A stretch of 64,000 nucleotides of DNA from Limnomonas spitsbergensis. Lineage: Eukaryota; Chlorophyta; Chlorophyceae; Chlamydomonadales. The position numbers and the translations under genes are program-made. This document shows, piece after piece, positions 46,304 through 57,129 of the stretch. Where the stretch lies: NCBI GenBank assembly GCA_037349105.1, contig JAYJMM010000003.1, positions 868,001 through 932,000 on the forward strand. Reading direction: 5' to 3'. Every line of letters begins with the position of its first letter. Positions within the stretch are counted from its first letter, which is position 1. Under the pieces are notes generated by a model. That model made no database searches. It was not told the origin of the DNA and saw nothing but the letters and a program-made list of their open reading frames with translations.

Positions 46304-47268
46304 ATGTCCACATGCATGCAGAATGAGAGGACCTTCCTTCATTGGATGAGCACGTCCGTCACCATCGGCAGCATCGCTGCTGCCATGTCGGGGGTCGCGG
46401 GTCACGCACACAGACACTGGGGTGACTTCACGGAGCGCGCAGTGCTCACTCGCGTCATCTCGTTGGTTATGCTGCTCACTTCGATCATCATGGCTTTGTG
46501 GTCCGGATACACGTTCCAGAAGCGGGCAGTGTACCTCGAGTAAGTGTTTCATACCAAGGGCTAGACGCTAAGAGGAGGGCCTTTCAGGTGGGAGGCAAGG
46601 AGAAGCATGTACAGCCTGACTCCTGTATGGACGAGAGTAAGAGACTCATCACCAGAGCATGGATGGGGCTGATGGCCTGTGCTAGGCAAGGCAGGGCAGG
46701 GCATGGCGCTGAGAGACTGACAGTCTAAGCATAATCTCATGCGGTTCATGACTTCGATTGTCTCGCTCAGTGAGCAGCAATAGCTGGCTTCTAATGCAAA
46801 GTCTCTCAATGTGGGGGAGCGTTGGGTCTATTTTTTCATGAAGGACTATGACACGCCCGCACAGGGCTTAGCGAGGGTTTTAAAACGATTTGTACAGCAC
46901 AACATAGTACCATCTTTGGTTGGCTGCTGGGCATCCTCCGCGAGGCCAATGTCGACCAAACTATCTCTGGTATTCAGCTGGCAAAGGCCGATTTTGCAGG
47001 GCTTGCTGCACTAGATAGGCTTCCCTGGCCGTTGGCCTTAGCCCTGACACCTGATGCCTCTCTGGCCCTTGGCCAGGTCATATCTACGTTGAAGCTGTGT
47101 TAACACATGACCCTGCATGGCTGTTTGTCCCCCAGGGCTAAGATGGATGGCCCCTATGGCAGCCGAGGGCTGCCCATCTTGCTCTCCTGCGTCATGATCG
47201 TTTCCATGGCCATTGTATTTGGCGGCGCCTTCCTGAGACTGTCCGAGTCAACACCAGCCCCGCCGTGA
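46304..47268 (+). CDS. VTC1: VTC1-like DUF202 membrane protein
   Basis: Two exons, 46304-46539 and 47136-47268, join in phase 2 (donor GTAAGT, acceptor CCCCAG) to give 122 residues. The sequence opens MSTCMQNERTFLHWM, matching the NERTFLxW signature of VTC1/DUF202 anchors. Three hydrophobic segments follow: VTIGSIAAAMSGVAG, VISLVMLLTSIIMALW and ILLSCVMIVSMAIVFGG. The VTC1 family is the small membrane subunit of the polyphosphate polymerase complex and has no catalytic domain. Length fits yeast Vtc1 (about 130 aa). Start alternatives: the acceptor-like CATGCAG just before NERTF would allow an extra 5' exon. It is head-to-head with VTC4, its expected partner. Confidence 0.85.
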
Positions 47269-49100
47269 CCAGTGTGAGACTACCGGAGCTATGAGGCGCC
47301 ATGACTGCCATTCCAGCTCTTCAGGGGACTGGATCTGCCTACTTCGTGACCTGTGAAGCTTTGTGAAGTCTTTTCTGTCCAGCGGGGCATCACATTTGAT
47401 GCATGGGACGTGTGCCCGTAAACTGGTACATGCACTAAATACGCTAGGTCAGCAAGCAAATGTGAGCGAGCAAACAGGGACCCCCCTGGACAAAACCAGT
47501 TACCTGAGATGGGAAGATTCTGGAATGTTGTGGAGGACGTCAATGGGTGAGGAGGATGCCGGTTGGTGTTGTGGCAGGAGGCATCTCACGCATGGCTCAA
47601 GCTGACATTACCATCTGTTGGGCTGCCCTGAGCTAGAGACTTTATGATGACGATGACGACGCTATGGGGACAAGTGCGCAAGTCGGGCTGCCAAAACTTA
47701 CTGAGCAGGGCCCAGAGGTGTATAGATCGGTGCATACCCGCTGGGCCATGCTGAACGCGGTCACGTGGGGCTGGTAGGGAATGACTAAGCTAAATTCCAG
47801 CTACCATGCACAGCCAGGACCATGGTGCATCCATGCTACCCTCCTATGTGAGGGGGCAGTCTGAACATGGAATCCGCCAATCCGGCGATCTAGACAGGGG
47901 GGGAGAGGAGGTCGTGTGGCAGGTTCGGCACAGATGTGTACCTTCATTGTTGTTTCCACCTGAAGCACTGGATTTCCCACTTTCCGTCATTTTTTCTTCA
48001 CCCTTGTTGTTTGTTTCGTTCTTTCCTCCCAACCCTTCAGTTAAGCGCCCACGCGGCCAAGCCTTTTTAAGCAGGGCCCAGAGGTGTTATGTCATTGACC
48101 TGAAGCACTATCTGCATCACCCAACAAAGGACCATGGTGGCCGGGAAGGGTGGATGGGACGCATTACCGTACCACATTGGATTGACTATTATTTTGGCAG
48201 GGCACTGCATTGCCTACTACTCCATTCAGAGCACTGGTATGCATGTTGAAATTTCTGACTCCCAGACGATTGTAACGACAGTTATTATTCTAATCGGGTG
48301 AGACCTGAGGCTCTCATAAAGCCATGTGCCACCTATGCATGCACAAGAGGAGGATCAGTGACTCATTTATTCATGGTATGTCAATGACGTCAGTATGACA
48401 GTCCCCCCATAGCTTAAAAAATCTCGGCCGCCTTAGTTCTGCTTTTCGGGATTGGTAACCGTATTGACTCGCTCCATGAAGATGACAAGGCTGATCTTGA
48501 CGTATTTGGAGCACGTCCTACTCGGACTGTCGAGCGTGAAGTCCGTGGTGTGCCTAGAGACGCAACGGATGTACCAATCATGATCGGTGCTTTTGTCCCA
48601 TGATGTACTATGCCGGCGCCAAAAGCAGGATACCCGACCCATCTCCAGGTAGCCAGGCACAGAGTAGCACCCCCTGGTAGCAACAAATAGGTCAAAAACA
48701 TTACACCTCTGCTGAGCCCGCAACAAATAGGTCAATAACATTACACCTCTGCTGAGCCCGCAACAAATAGGTTTCAAAGGACACAACGCAAGATATTTCT
48801 TGGATTCGTGGATTACACGAGACTGAAGGGCCACCCAGGGGGCTTACTAGGGCTACAACTCGAAATGTTCACCTCAACAAACAACCAGCTGCAACTACAC
48901 TAAATTCCTTCTTTATATATTACTATACTCTCCTTACTTTGTGTGACAAAGCTCCGGTCTGACCGTGATTGGAAGTGCTGTTGATGATGAGCCCCCACTC
49001 AGAAGATGTGATGGTGATTCCTCCTTTGGTTTCAAAGAGGTGCTCCCAGACTAGGTCCTATGATGCTTATAAGCCCTCCTGCCCCCTTGCATTCCCAACC
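47269..49100. other. Intergenic between VTC1-like and peroxidase genes
   Basis: It contains inverse copies of the dispersed CCTCTGGGCCCTG repeat (47698-47725 and 48026-48099). It also has a 38-bp tandem duplication at about 48682-48772 built on AATAGGTCAAKAACATTACA, itself a variant of that repeat. A candidate exon lies at 48433-48673. Nothing else is supported. Confidence 0.5.
48433..48673 (-). CDS. Candidate terminal exon, unknown protein
   Basis: After the acceptor-like GCTACCAG the minus strand reads about 79 residues with ordinary amino-acid use, including STDHDWYIRCVSRHTTDFTL and KYVKISLVIFMERVN, to a stop at 48433. A second frame is open over the same bases, and no upstream exons were found, so it may be spurious. 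Confidence 0.3.
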
Positions 49101-52100
49101 TCAAACTGCCACCAAGTTCTTAGTGCCAAGCTCCTCCAGCTTGGTAAATGCTGCTGCAAAATCCTTGTAGAATGTCTTCTTCTCCTTGGCGTACAGCTCC
49201 ACGAATGGCTTGAATCCAGAATCCTGTCCCACACCGACATGAAACAAAGTTTAGAGGGGGCGGGAAAAGTGCTGCTTAGCCGGAGAGGCGCTCTTACTCA
49301 TCCCCCCGAAACGTTTATCCCAGCCTGTTTCCATGGCTCCTTCCTCCAAGGCCACCCTGGCTGGGTCCTGACCCATCTGGATCCGCACCAGGTCCAAGGG
49401 CAGGAGTGTATGTCCATCCTGCCAGTCCATGCCTTGTTCCATCCTGTTAAAAGGGCATAGATTGTGCAGCCTTTTCGTTTAAACTTGATACCGGTGCCAT
49501 AGTTTCATAGTATACCCTTTTGTTGACCCTCAAGCAAAAGGGCCGCTAACCCACCTGGGTCAGCACCAGGTCCGAGGGCAGCATCATCAGGCTGCCCGTG
49601 GCATCCTTGTACTGGAACTTGGGGTATCGCTCATCAGGGGTCCATGTACTCTTGAGGAGGAACTGCCGGAGAGGGAGGAGGGAAGCAATATGCACAGGTT
49701 GCGCTCAGTTGCGTGGCCATGATGGTACGCGCCCTACATTCTCAACCCCTATGGATGCAACACTGAGTCCTCGTGGATGCAGTCCCATAAGGTAGCGGCC
49801 CGAATATGGCGGAGCCTGAATCAGTTATGACCTGGCAGGGTCTTTGAACGCAGTCTGGCATTGAAGTGTAGAATCAGGTATTATGTCAGACCAATAAGAG
49901 GAAGGGTGGGGAGGAGACTCGAAGGAGTTCTGAAGGAAGGGTCGCCGGTGCATTATGATATTGACGGATGGGTGTGGTCCATCCCTGCCCCCCCCTCCCG
50001 CCCTGCCCACCTTGAAATAGAGATTGGAGAAGATGGTTGGCGTCGTGGTCCAGGGTCCAATATAGCCGCTGATCTCTGCATGACACCTCCCCAGCGCATG
50101 CGCCCCGCTCAGGGCAACAATCTCCTGGTCATCAAAGCCCATGCGGTTGAAGACAGTCCGCAGGGCGGCGGCAGTCTTGGGGGGAGAGCCCTTATCAGCC
50201 TATTGGGGGGACGGAGAAGGGGGTCACTGATTAGCTACACTTACCAGCTACATGCAGGGCCTGAAGCTGCTGCGAGCAGTCACATATCATAACAGTCATG
50301 CAAGTGTTCCTTTTTCGTGATTCAGCTACATGTCAGCTACTCTCAGCCTCCCGCCGAGGCTTTTAGGGTGGCCAGCCATGCTGCTAGGTGCAGCCAGCGA
50401 TAGACCCCTCCCGGCTTAGTCCTAATAGGGCCTTTGGGAGCTGCGGGCGGCTTGCCAATGGTGTCCATGTAGCTGTAAGAAGAGAGACCAACTCACAGCG
50501 GGCAGACGTCCATCCGGCGTCACCTCACTTGGGTCCATGCCATCCACGCGTCCTGCACGCCACGTAATAGCTGGGCCACCCATTGCCTCAATGGCAACAG
50601 CGCCTGAGAGAGAGGTGCAAGGGTGCGGAGCATTGCCATCAGCACAGCGGCAAGGGTGCAGAGCATATCGAACAGAGCATAGGGTACAGAACATAGGGAA
50701 CAGAGCATAGGGTACAGAACATAGGGTACAGAGCATACTTAGGGTGCAGAGCATACTTAGGGTGTAGAGCATACTTAGGGTGTAGAGCATACTTAGGGTG
50801 CAGAGCAAACTTAGGGTGTAGAGCATACTTAGGGTGTAGAGCATACTTAGGGTGTAGAGCATACTTAGGGTGCAGAGCATACTTAGGGTGTAGAGCATAC
50901 TTAGGGTGTAGAGCATACTTAGGGTGTAGAGCATACTTAGGGTGTAGAGCATACTTAGGATGTAGTGCATACTTAGGGTGCAGAGCATACTTAGGGTGCA
51001 GAGCATACTTAGGGTGCAGAGCATACTTAGGGTGTAGAGCATACTTAGGGTGCAGAGCATACTTAGGGTGTAGAGCATACTTAGGGTGCAGAGCATACTT
51101 AGGGTGTAGAGCATACTTAGGGTGCAGAGCATACTTAGGGTGCAGAGCATACTTAGGGTGCAGAGCATACTTAGGGTGCAGAGCATACTTAGGGTGCAGA
51201 GCATACTTAGGGTGCAGAGCATACTTAGGTGTAGAGCATACTTAGGGTGCAGAGCATACTTAGGGTGTAGAGCATACTTAGGGTGTAGAGCATACTTAGG
51301 GTGTAGAGCATACTTAGGGTGCAGAGCATACTTAGGGTGTAGAGCATACTTAGGGTGCAGAGCATACTTAGGGTGCAGAGCATACTTAGGGTGTAGAGCA
51401 TACTTAGGGTGTAGAGCATACTTAGGGTGTAGAGCATACTTAGGGTGCAGAGCATACTTAGGGTGCAGAGCATACTTAGGGTGCAGAGCATACTTAGGGT
51501 GTAGAGCATACTTAGGGTGTAGAGCATACTTAGGGTGTAGAGCATACTTAGGGTGTAGAGCATACTTAGGGTGTAGAGCATACTTAGGGTGTAGAGCATA
51601 CTTAGGGTGTAGAGCATACTTAGGGTGCAGAGCATACTTAGGGTGCAGAGCATACTTAGGGTGCAGAGCATACTTAGGGTGCAGAGCAAACTTAGGGTGC
51701 AGAGCATACTTAGGGTGTAGAGCATACTTAGGGTGTAGAGCATACTTAGGGTGCAGAGCATACTTAGGGTGCAGAGCATACTTAGGGTGCAGAGCATACT
51801 TAGGGTGCAGAGCATACTTAGGGTGCAGAGCATACTTAGGGTGTAGAGCATACTTAGGGTGCAGAGCATACTTAGGGTGTAGAGCATACTTAGGGTGTAG
51901 AGCATACTTAGGGTGTAGAGCATACTTAGGGTGCAGAGCATACTTAGGGTGCAGAGCATATTTAGGGTACAGAGCATACTTAGGGTGCAGAGCATACTTA
52001 GGGTGCAGAGCATACTTAGGGTGCAGAGCATACTTAGGGTGCAGAGCATACTTAGGGTGCAGAGCATACTTAGGGTGCAGAGCATACTTAGGGTGCAGAG

Positions 52101-55100
52101 CATACTTAGGGTGCAGAGCATACTTAGGGTGCAGGGCATACTTAGGGTGCAGAGCATACTTAGGGTGCAGAGCATACTTAGGGTGCAGAGCATACTTAGG
52201 GTGCAGAGCATACTTAGGGTGCAGAGCATACTTAGGGTGCAGAGCATACTTAGGGTGCAGAGCATACTTAGGGTGCAGAGCATACTTAGGGTGCAGAGCA
52301 TACTTAGGGTGTAGAGCATTGCCTTCAGCACAGCGGCACAGTGCAAGAAGAGGGCCCAATTATCAGCATACAGGCAAGCAACAGCCGAAGGGCCATTCGA
52401 TCGGCGACGACCCACCACTTGTACCCGCTACATGAGATCCCACCTGCCCACCCACCACCCGTGCAGCCACCATCAGCCCACCTGCCAGTGTGTAGATGTC
52501 TGCATATGACGCCTCTGGGTGCTTGGCCTTGACCGCCTCAAGCCACTGAACAGCCTTGTCAAGACCAGCGTTTTCGCCATGCATCAGCTCCTCCTTGAAA
52601 CGGATGGTGCCGTTGCCGCTGCCGCCCGTGCGAGACATCTGATCATAAGTGCCGCTGGAGTGCCAGGCCAGGCGCACCTGCACGGTGGCGTGGAGGGGTA
52701 GAGGGTTGATGTAAGGGAGAGTGGTGTGAAGGGGAAAAGGGGGTAGGGGGGGGATGTAAGGGAGAGTGGTGTGAAGGGGGAAGGGGTGTAGGGGGGTAAT
52801 GCAAGGGAGAGTGGTGTGGAGGGGAAAAGGGGGTAGGGGGGTGATGTAAGGGAGAGTGGTGTGAAGGGGGAAGGGGGGTAGGGGGGTGATGTAAGGGAGA
52901 GTGGTGTGAAGGGGAAAAGGGGGTAGGGGGGTGATGTAAGGGAGAGTGGATGAAGGGGGAAGGGGGGTAGGGGGGTAAGGGCGATGATGTGAGGGAGAGT
53001 GGTGTGAAGGGGAAAAGGGGGTAGGGGGGTGATGTAAGGGAGAGTGGTGTGAAGGGGGAAGGGGTGTAGTGGGGTGATGTAAGGGAGAGTGGTGTGAAGG
53101 GGAAAAGGGGGTAGGGGGGTGATGTAAGGGAGAGTGGATGAAGGGGGAAGGGGGGTAGGGGGGTAAGGGGGGTGATGTAAGGGTGAGTGGTGTGAAGGGG
53201 AAAAGGGGGTAGGGGGGTGATGTAAGGGAGAGTGGTGTGAAGGGGGAAGGGGTGTAGGGGGGTGATGTAAGGGAGAGTGGTGTGAAGGGGGAAGGGGGGT
53301 AGGGGGGTGATGTAAGGGAGAGTGGTGTGAAGGGGGTAGGGGGGTAGGGGGGTGATGTAAGGGAGAGTGGTGTGAAGGGGGTAGGGGGGTAGGGGGGTGA
53401 TGTAAGGGAGAGTGGTGTGAAGGGGGTAGGGGGGTAGGGGGGTGATGTAAGGGAGAGCACTTGATGTGAAGGGGGAAGGGGGGTAGGGGGTGATGTAAGG
53501 GAGAGTGGTGTGAGGGGGGAAGGGGGGTAGGGGGGTGATGTAAGGGAGAGTGGTGTGAAGGGGGTAGGGGGGTTTGTAGGGGGTCTCATCCGGCATCGGG
53601 GCCTGGAGACATCACGCCTCATTAAATTGAGGCCTTTACAGAAGATAGCAAGGCATGCTTGATTTAGGTCGCGGTGCTACACATGGTACGGGCTTGGGCC
53701 AATAGGATGTGGACGCTTAGGTGGGGTGCGCTATCAAGCCTCAGCTGTTGGCAGTATCTTCTGATCCACACCTGTCTGGCTACATGCATGGAAGCAGTCC
53801 TAGGAGAACCCCTGCGCAATGAGCCCGAGCCGATGAAAAACAAGTGATGGGTGCTGGGAACAGTACAGCAGGATCTCGGGCAGGATCAGTCGAATTCCTT
53901 TTCAATTTGGGTTGAATCTTTCTGGCTGGTTCGTGGCCCATCCACTCAAATGCAAGGGCTCGACCACTTTTGGAGTTGCTGCCCACTCTTCCCGGGAGCT
54001 GCCGCATGCTCTCCCTCCTCGCTTTCCCCCCTCAACTTCGGATGAGCTCTCCTCCTCCACCTTTAAGTTGGAGAAGCTCCCCACCCCTCCCTCATCTGAG
54101 GCTCCACCCAGGGTTGCCCGGTACGGAAATACGGTACAATCAAACGGTACGGTGCGGATACGGATACCGTACGGCCAAAATAGCTGGACAGGTAAGAAAT
54201 GGCCGTCACAATGTTTTAAAATGATACGGTGTTGTTAAACGGTGCGATATGATACGGTAAACGGTACAGGATTGGATCCAAACGGTCGTACTGGGGAACC
54301 CTGGCTTCACCCCTCTTCCTACTCCTCACTGGGTTCCAATACATGTGCCTTCCCCCTCATCGGACGCCTACCTTGCCTTCTTGTCTGAGGCCTGCCCTCC
54401 TCATCCAAGTTCAGCACAGCTACTCATCTAACGCCTGCCCCATTGGCCCCAGCCTCTTCTCTGCCCCGGTTCCACCACTCCCCGGCCCTGCTCCTTTGCC
54501 TCCCCTTGCGCCTCTCCCTCCTCATATAAGGCCCCCTGCCTCAACTATCATCCGTCCCGGCCCCGGCCACCCGTCCAGTGATTATCAAAATATGCAATTA
54601 ATTAAAAAAAACCTGAGGTGTGTGAAAGTGTGGACGGCAGGGGGGGTGCGTGGGGTTCCTCCCCCCCTGCCTGGGGGTCCAGGGGCCAGCGGCCCCTGGT
54701 GGGGGTATGGGGGCGAAGGCCCCAAAGTTCAGAAATAGTGTGTGGCTTCAACTCAAGATTCTGGTCCCAAATCGGTTGTAATGTAAGTGTGCAAATCCAT
54801 TCAGTCAATGTTATGAGTACCGAAGTTCGAGTCAAAAACTCTGTAACTGGCCTCAAAGCCACTCAAGCCTACAAACTGAAAATAAAGTCGGAAGTCAATA
54901 TAAGCATGGCCAATAATCTCCGAACAGTGATAACGAGCGACTCCGGAGCGAGCTACAGGCGTACAGCCACTACAGCCGCTGCGCAGCTGCAAAAAGCCCC
55001 TAGGCCAATTTTTCAGTCAGGCTTTTTCCTCGAAATATAATTAATAAAGAAAAGCCCCAAAATCGCCCGAGGCCATTTATGGTCTAAAAAAAGGGGAGGG

Positions 55101-55969
55101 ATGTGCATATAGGACATCTACACTTATAAAATGATATCTTGGATGCTTAGGTCAACAGAGGCACTAATATCTGTAAGAGGTATTAGTGCCTCTGGCTGTA
55201 ATCTGTAACAGCACCTGTCTTGTGCCTGCCACAACACCCTTGCATGGCCGCTGCTGGCTCCTGTCATGAGCCTCTCCTTCCTTGCTCAGACCTAGTACAG
55301 CCATGCAGTGGCAGCCTCCTCAGCAGCTGTAGCCTGCTCCCTCTCAACAACAGAATCAAGCACGGGGCAGGTCACTGCGTTCGGTGCACGGGGAGCAATA
55401 GGCGGCGTGTCCATAAGGGAACTGAATGTAGCATGATGTCCTGGCGAGTGTGTTCGTGAGACAAAGGCTGGACTGCTGCTCTGCTATGATCTACTGCCTG
55501 CTGGCCTTCTGTCCATGGGAGCACAATCCAGCTAAAGCTGTACCCTATCGCGCAGTATCGTGCCGTATTGTGCTACCTTGGAGTAAATCTGGATGATCCT
55601 GTGCCGTATCGTGCTATCATGCTTTTGCCGCTTCTGGGTGACACTCACTAGGGTGGGGCCCTTCTCGCCAATGCCGCCGATTGAGTTTGGATCGGTGATA
55701 ATGTCTCGAATATCCTTGCGCACCGCAGCCCAGTCCGCAGCAGCCAGTGCAGGTGTGGGCAGGGGCAGGTCCCGCAGCAGCAAGGCGGCAGAGAGCAGTG
55801 TGGGGGCTGTGAGCAGCGCGGCACGGCGGGACATGGCAGGAGGAGCTTCAGCGGAGCTGCTTGAGGTGGCGCGGAGGAGGCGAGCAAGGGGACGGCGGGC
55901 GAGGGTAGGGGCCCTGGGGGCAATGGCCAGCACTGTCTGCATAGGGAGGACGGAGGAGGGCAGGGGCAT
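49101..55969 (-). CDS. Class I heme peroxidase with plastid/lumen-type leader
   Basis: Six exons join in phase: 55649-55969, 52482-52677, 50497-50603, 50011-50199, 49555-49662, 49101-49223 (347 aa; a second ATG at 55942 gives 338). The first ~75 residues look like a plastid transit peptide followed by a lumen signal: SRRAALL, a hydrophobic run, then TPALAAAD. The catalytic domain keeps distal Arg, Trp and His ([11 protein letters not shown]), the proximal His ([12 protein letters not shown]), the following Trp (GYIGPW) and the Asp of LPSD. Class I peroxidases reduce H2O2 using ascorbate or cytochrome c. Where ascorbate peroxidases carry the ascorbate-binding Arg nine residues after the proximal His, this protein has Ile (HAEIS). 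That, and [20 protein letters not shown], lean towards cytochrome c peroxidase. The electron donor is unknown. Introns 1 and 2 carry long tandem arrays. Confidence 0.9.
49258..49296. repeat. Short dispersed repeat, copy 1
   Basis: GGCGGGAAAAGTGCTG, then CTTAGCCGGAGAGGCGC, also occurs at 62903-62937 with two or three changes. GGCGGGAAA matches the E2F-type consensus, but both copies may simply be element fragments. Confidence 0.6.
50300..50405 (+). repeat. Intronic dispersed element in the peroxidase gene, antisense
   Basis: The plus strand reads GTGTTCCTTTTTCGTGATTC then AGCTACATGTCAGCTACTCT and GGCCAGCCATGCTGC, closely matching the sense-oriented element at the VTC4 intron 13 donor. Here it sits in intron 3 in the opposite orientation, away from the splice sites. 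Confidence 0.7.
50625..52342. repeat. 18-bp satellite in peroxidase intron 2, about 92 copies
   Basis: Unit CAGAGCATACTTAGGGTG with a CAG/TAG variant, nearly perfect for 1.6 kb. Both borders carry the same direct repeat AGCATTGCCWTCAGCACAGC, so the array grew between two copies of its own flank. Long LHPKYA-type open frames on the minus strand are artefacts. Confidence 0.95.
52690..53580. repeat. 45-bp array next to the peroxidase exon 2 acceptor, about 20 copies
   Basis: The unit reads GGTGATGTAAGGGAGAGTGG then TGTGAAGGGGGAAGGGGGGT. The sequence nearest the acceptor (GGTGGCGTGGAGGGGTAGAG then GGTTGATG) is a diverged unit, so the array reaches the 3' splice site. The minus-strand transcript is pyrimidine-rich. 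Confidence 0.9.
53581..55648. other. Rest of peroxidase intron 1
   Basis: Besides the MITE at 54109-54303 it contains hAT-end relics near 55540-55622 (CGTATTGTGCTACCTTG and CGTATCGTGCTATCATG), directly beside the exon 1 donor. A short inverted repeat around GAGGCACTAATATCTG lies at 55157-55190. No exon was seen. Confidence 0.55.
54109..54303. mobile_element. Non-autonomous hAT-like MITE, 195 bp
   Basis: Ends are CAGGGTTGCCCGGTACG and the inverted CGTACTGGGGAACCCTG. The flanking 8 bp are GCTCCACC and GCTTCACC, one mismatch. An 8-bp duplication and CAGGG-type ends fit the hAT superfamily. Internal motifs are variants of ACGGTACGG and GATACGG. It lies in peroxidase intron 1. Confidence 0.75.
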
Positions 55970-57129
55970 CAAGAGGGGAGGCAAAGGGTTAGGTTCTTGC
56001 TGAAGATCGATTGCACTGAGCCATCAGCAGGCCCGGGAACCAGGCAGGGAGGGCTTGGAGGCGTGGGTTCTGAATGATGCGAGAGGCCTTTGCAGCCTAA
56101 CGCTCGACGACGGGGACGGAGCTGGCTAGATTCAGAAAGCTACCTCCTCCGTCCTTGCTGCCACCGCTTCCAGACCGCGTCACTGGCGTCAGCCCCGGTG
56201 CGTCATCAGCCTGAACTCCTGAAGGATTTAGTTGTGACGCCGATGCGCGATGATGACGTGGCGCTCCGCGAAACGGTGTGTCCTGCCGAAGCTCGCCCCT
56301 TGACGTAGCGGATGGTAAATAATAAAAGGGACCATATGACCATCATGGTTGCGGGTGCAGAGCAGGTCCTCTTTCTGTGCTAGCGTGCAGGATGACGAGC
56401 AAGGGACCTATTCTCCTCGAAAGAAGACCTTACCAATGTAGCGAGCACACTATTAAAATTGCTCTTCCGGTCCCCCCACCTGTTTTGCGGACGTGGAAGC
56501 GCGCATATGCGTCATCACAGCCATTTCGAGAGAGAGATCTTGTTTGAACTCAGGGACTCAGGTAGCAGGTAACAATTTTCTCACGGTTTGAGATTGTGAC
56601 AAGATTATACTTGGCCAAGGTTTGACGTGTTGAGATGTTTGAGTCAAGAATCCTCTCGACAAGTCCTCTGGACACGTCCAATCAGTCCAGTCCACTGGTG
56701 AGTCCAGTCCAGATAGATCCAGTCGGTGGAAGATTGCGTACATACCGTAGATCTTGCCCGTACTTACCTGGTGGCCCAGCCATGCATACCGGCCGGCCAA
56801 CGGAGCCACACGCAACGGAGCGGTAAAAGCCCGGCTAGATAGAGTAGATATCTCGGCATTGCTTCCAATCGAGAGCTTGGAGACAGTTTTCCCTCTTCAA
56901 GTTGTCTCACCGAGTTCAGTTCATCCAATATCTTTATATCTCAGTTCGGTCACTAAGCTGGTATCAGCTCAGACAGGTTTTTGGCGGCTGTCGTCTGTGA
57001 TACGAGCCTTAAACACCGCCAGCACTCAAGCACCAAGCAAGGGTGGCCAGCAAAGGATGAAGGCGTCCCTCGGCCGACGTCATTGAATCTTCAATGCAAG
57101 TATCTACCGGTAGATAGAGAGAATCTTAG
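55970..57129. other. Intergenic upstream of the peroxidase gene
   Basis: This is expected to hold the peroxidase promoter and 5' leader. No gene, recognised motif or strong repeat was found, apart from imperfect GTCCAGTCCA-type repeats near 56680-56715. Confidence 0.45.

Noticed and set aside
50422..52435. Long open frames (LHPKYA, MLCTLS, CRAYLG types) on both strands
   Set aside because: They are products of the 18-bp satellite inside peroxidase intron 2.
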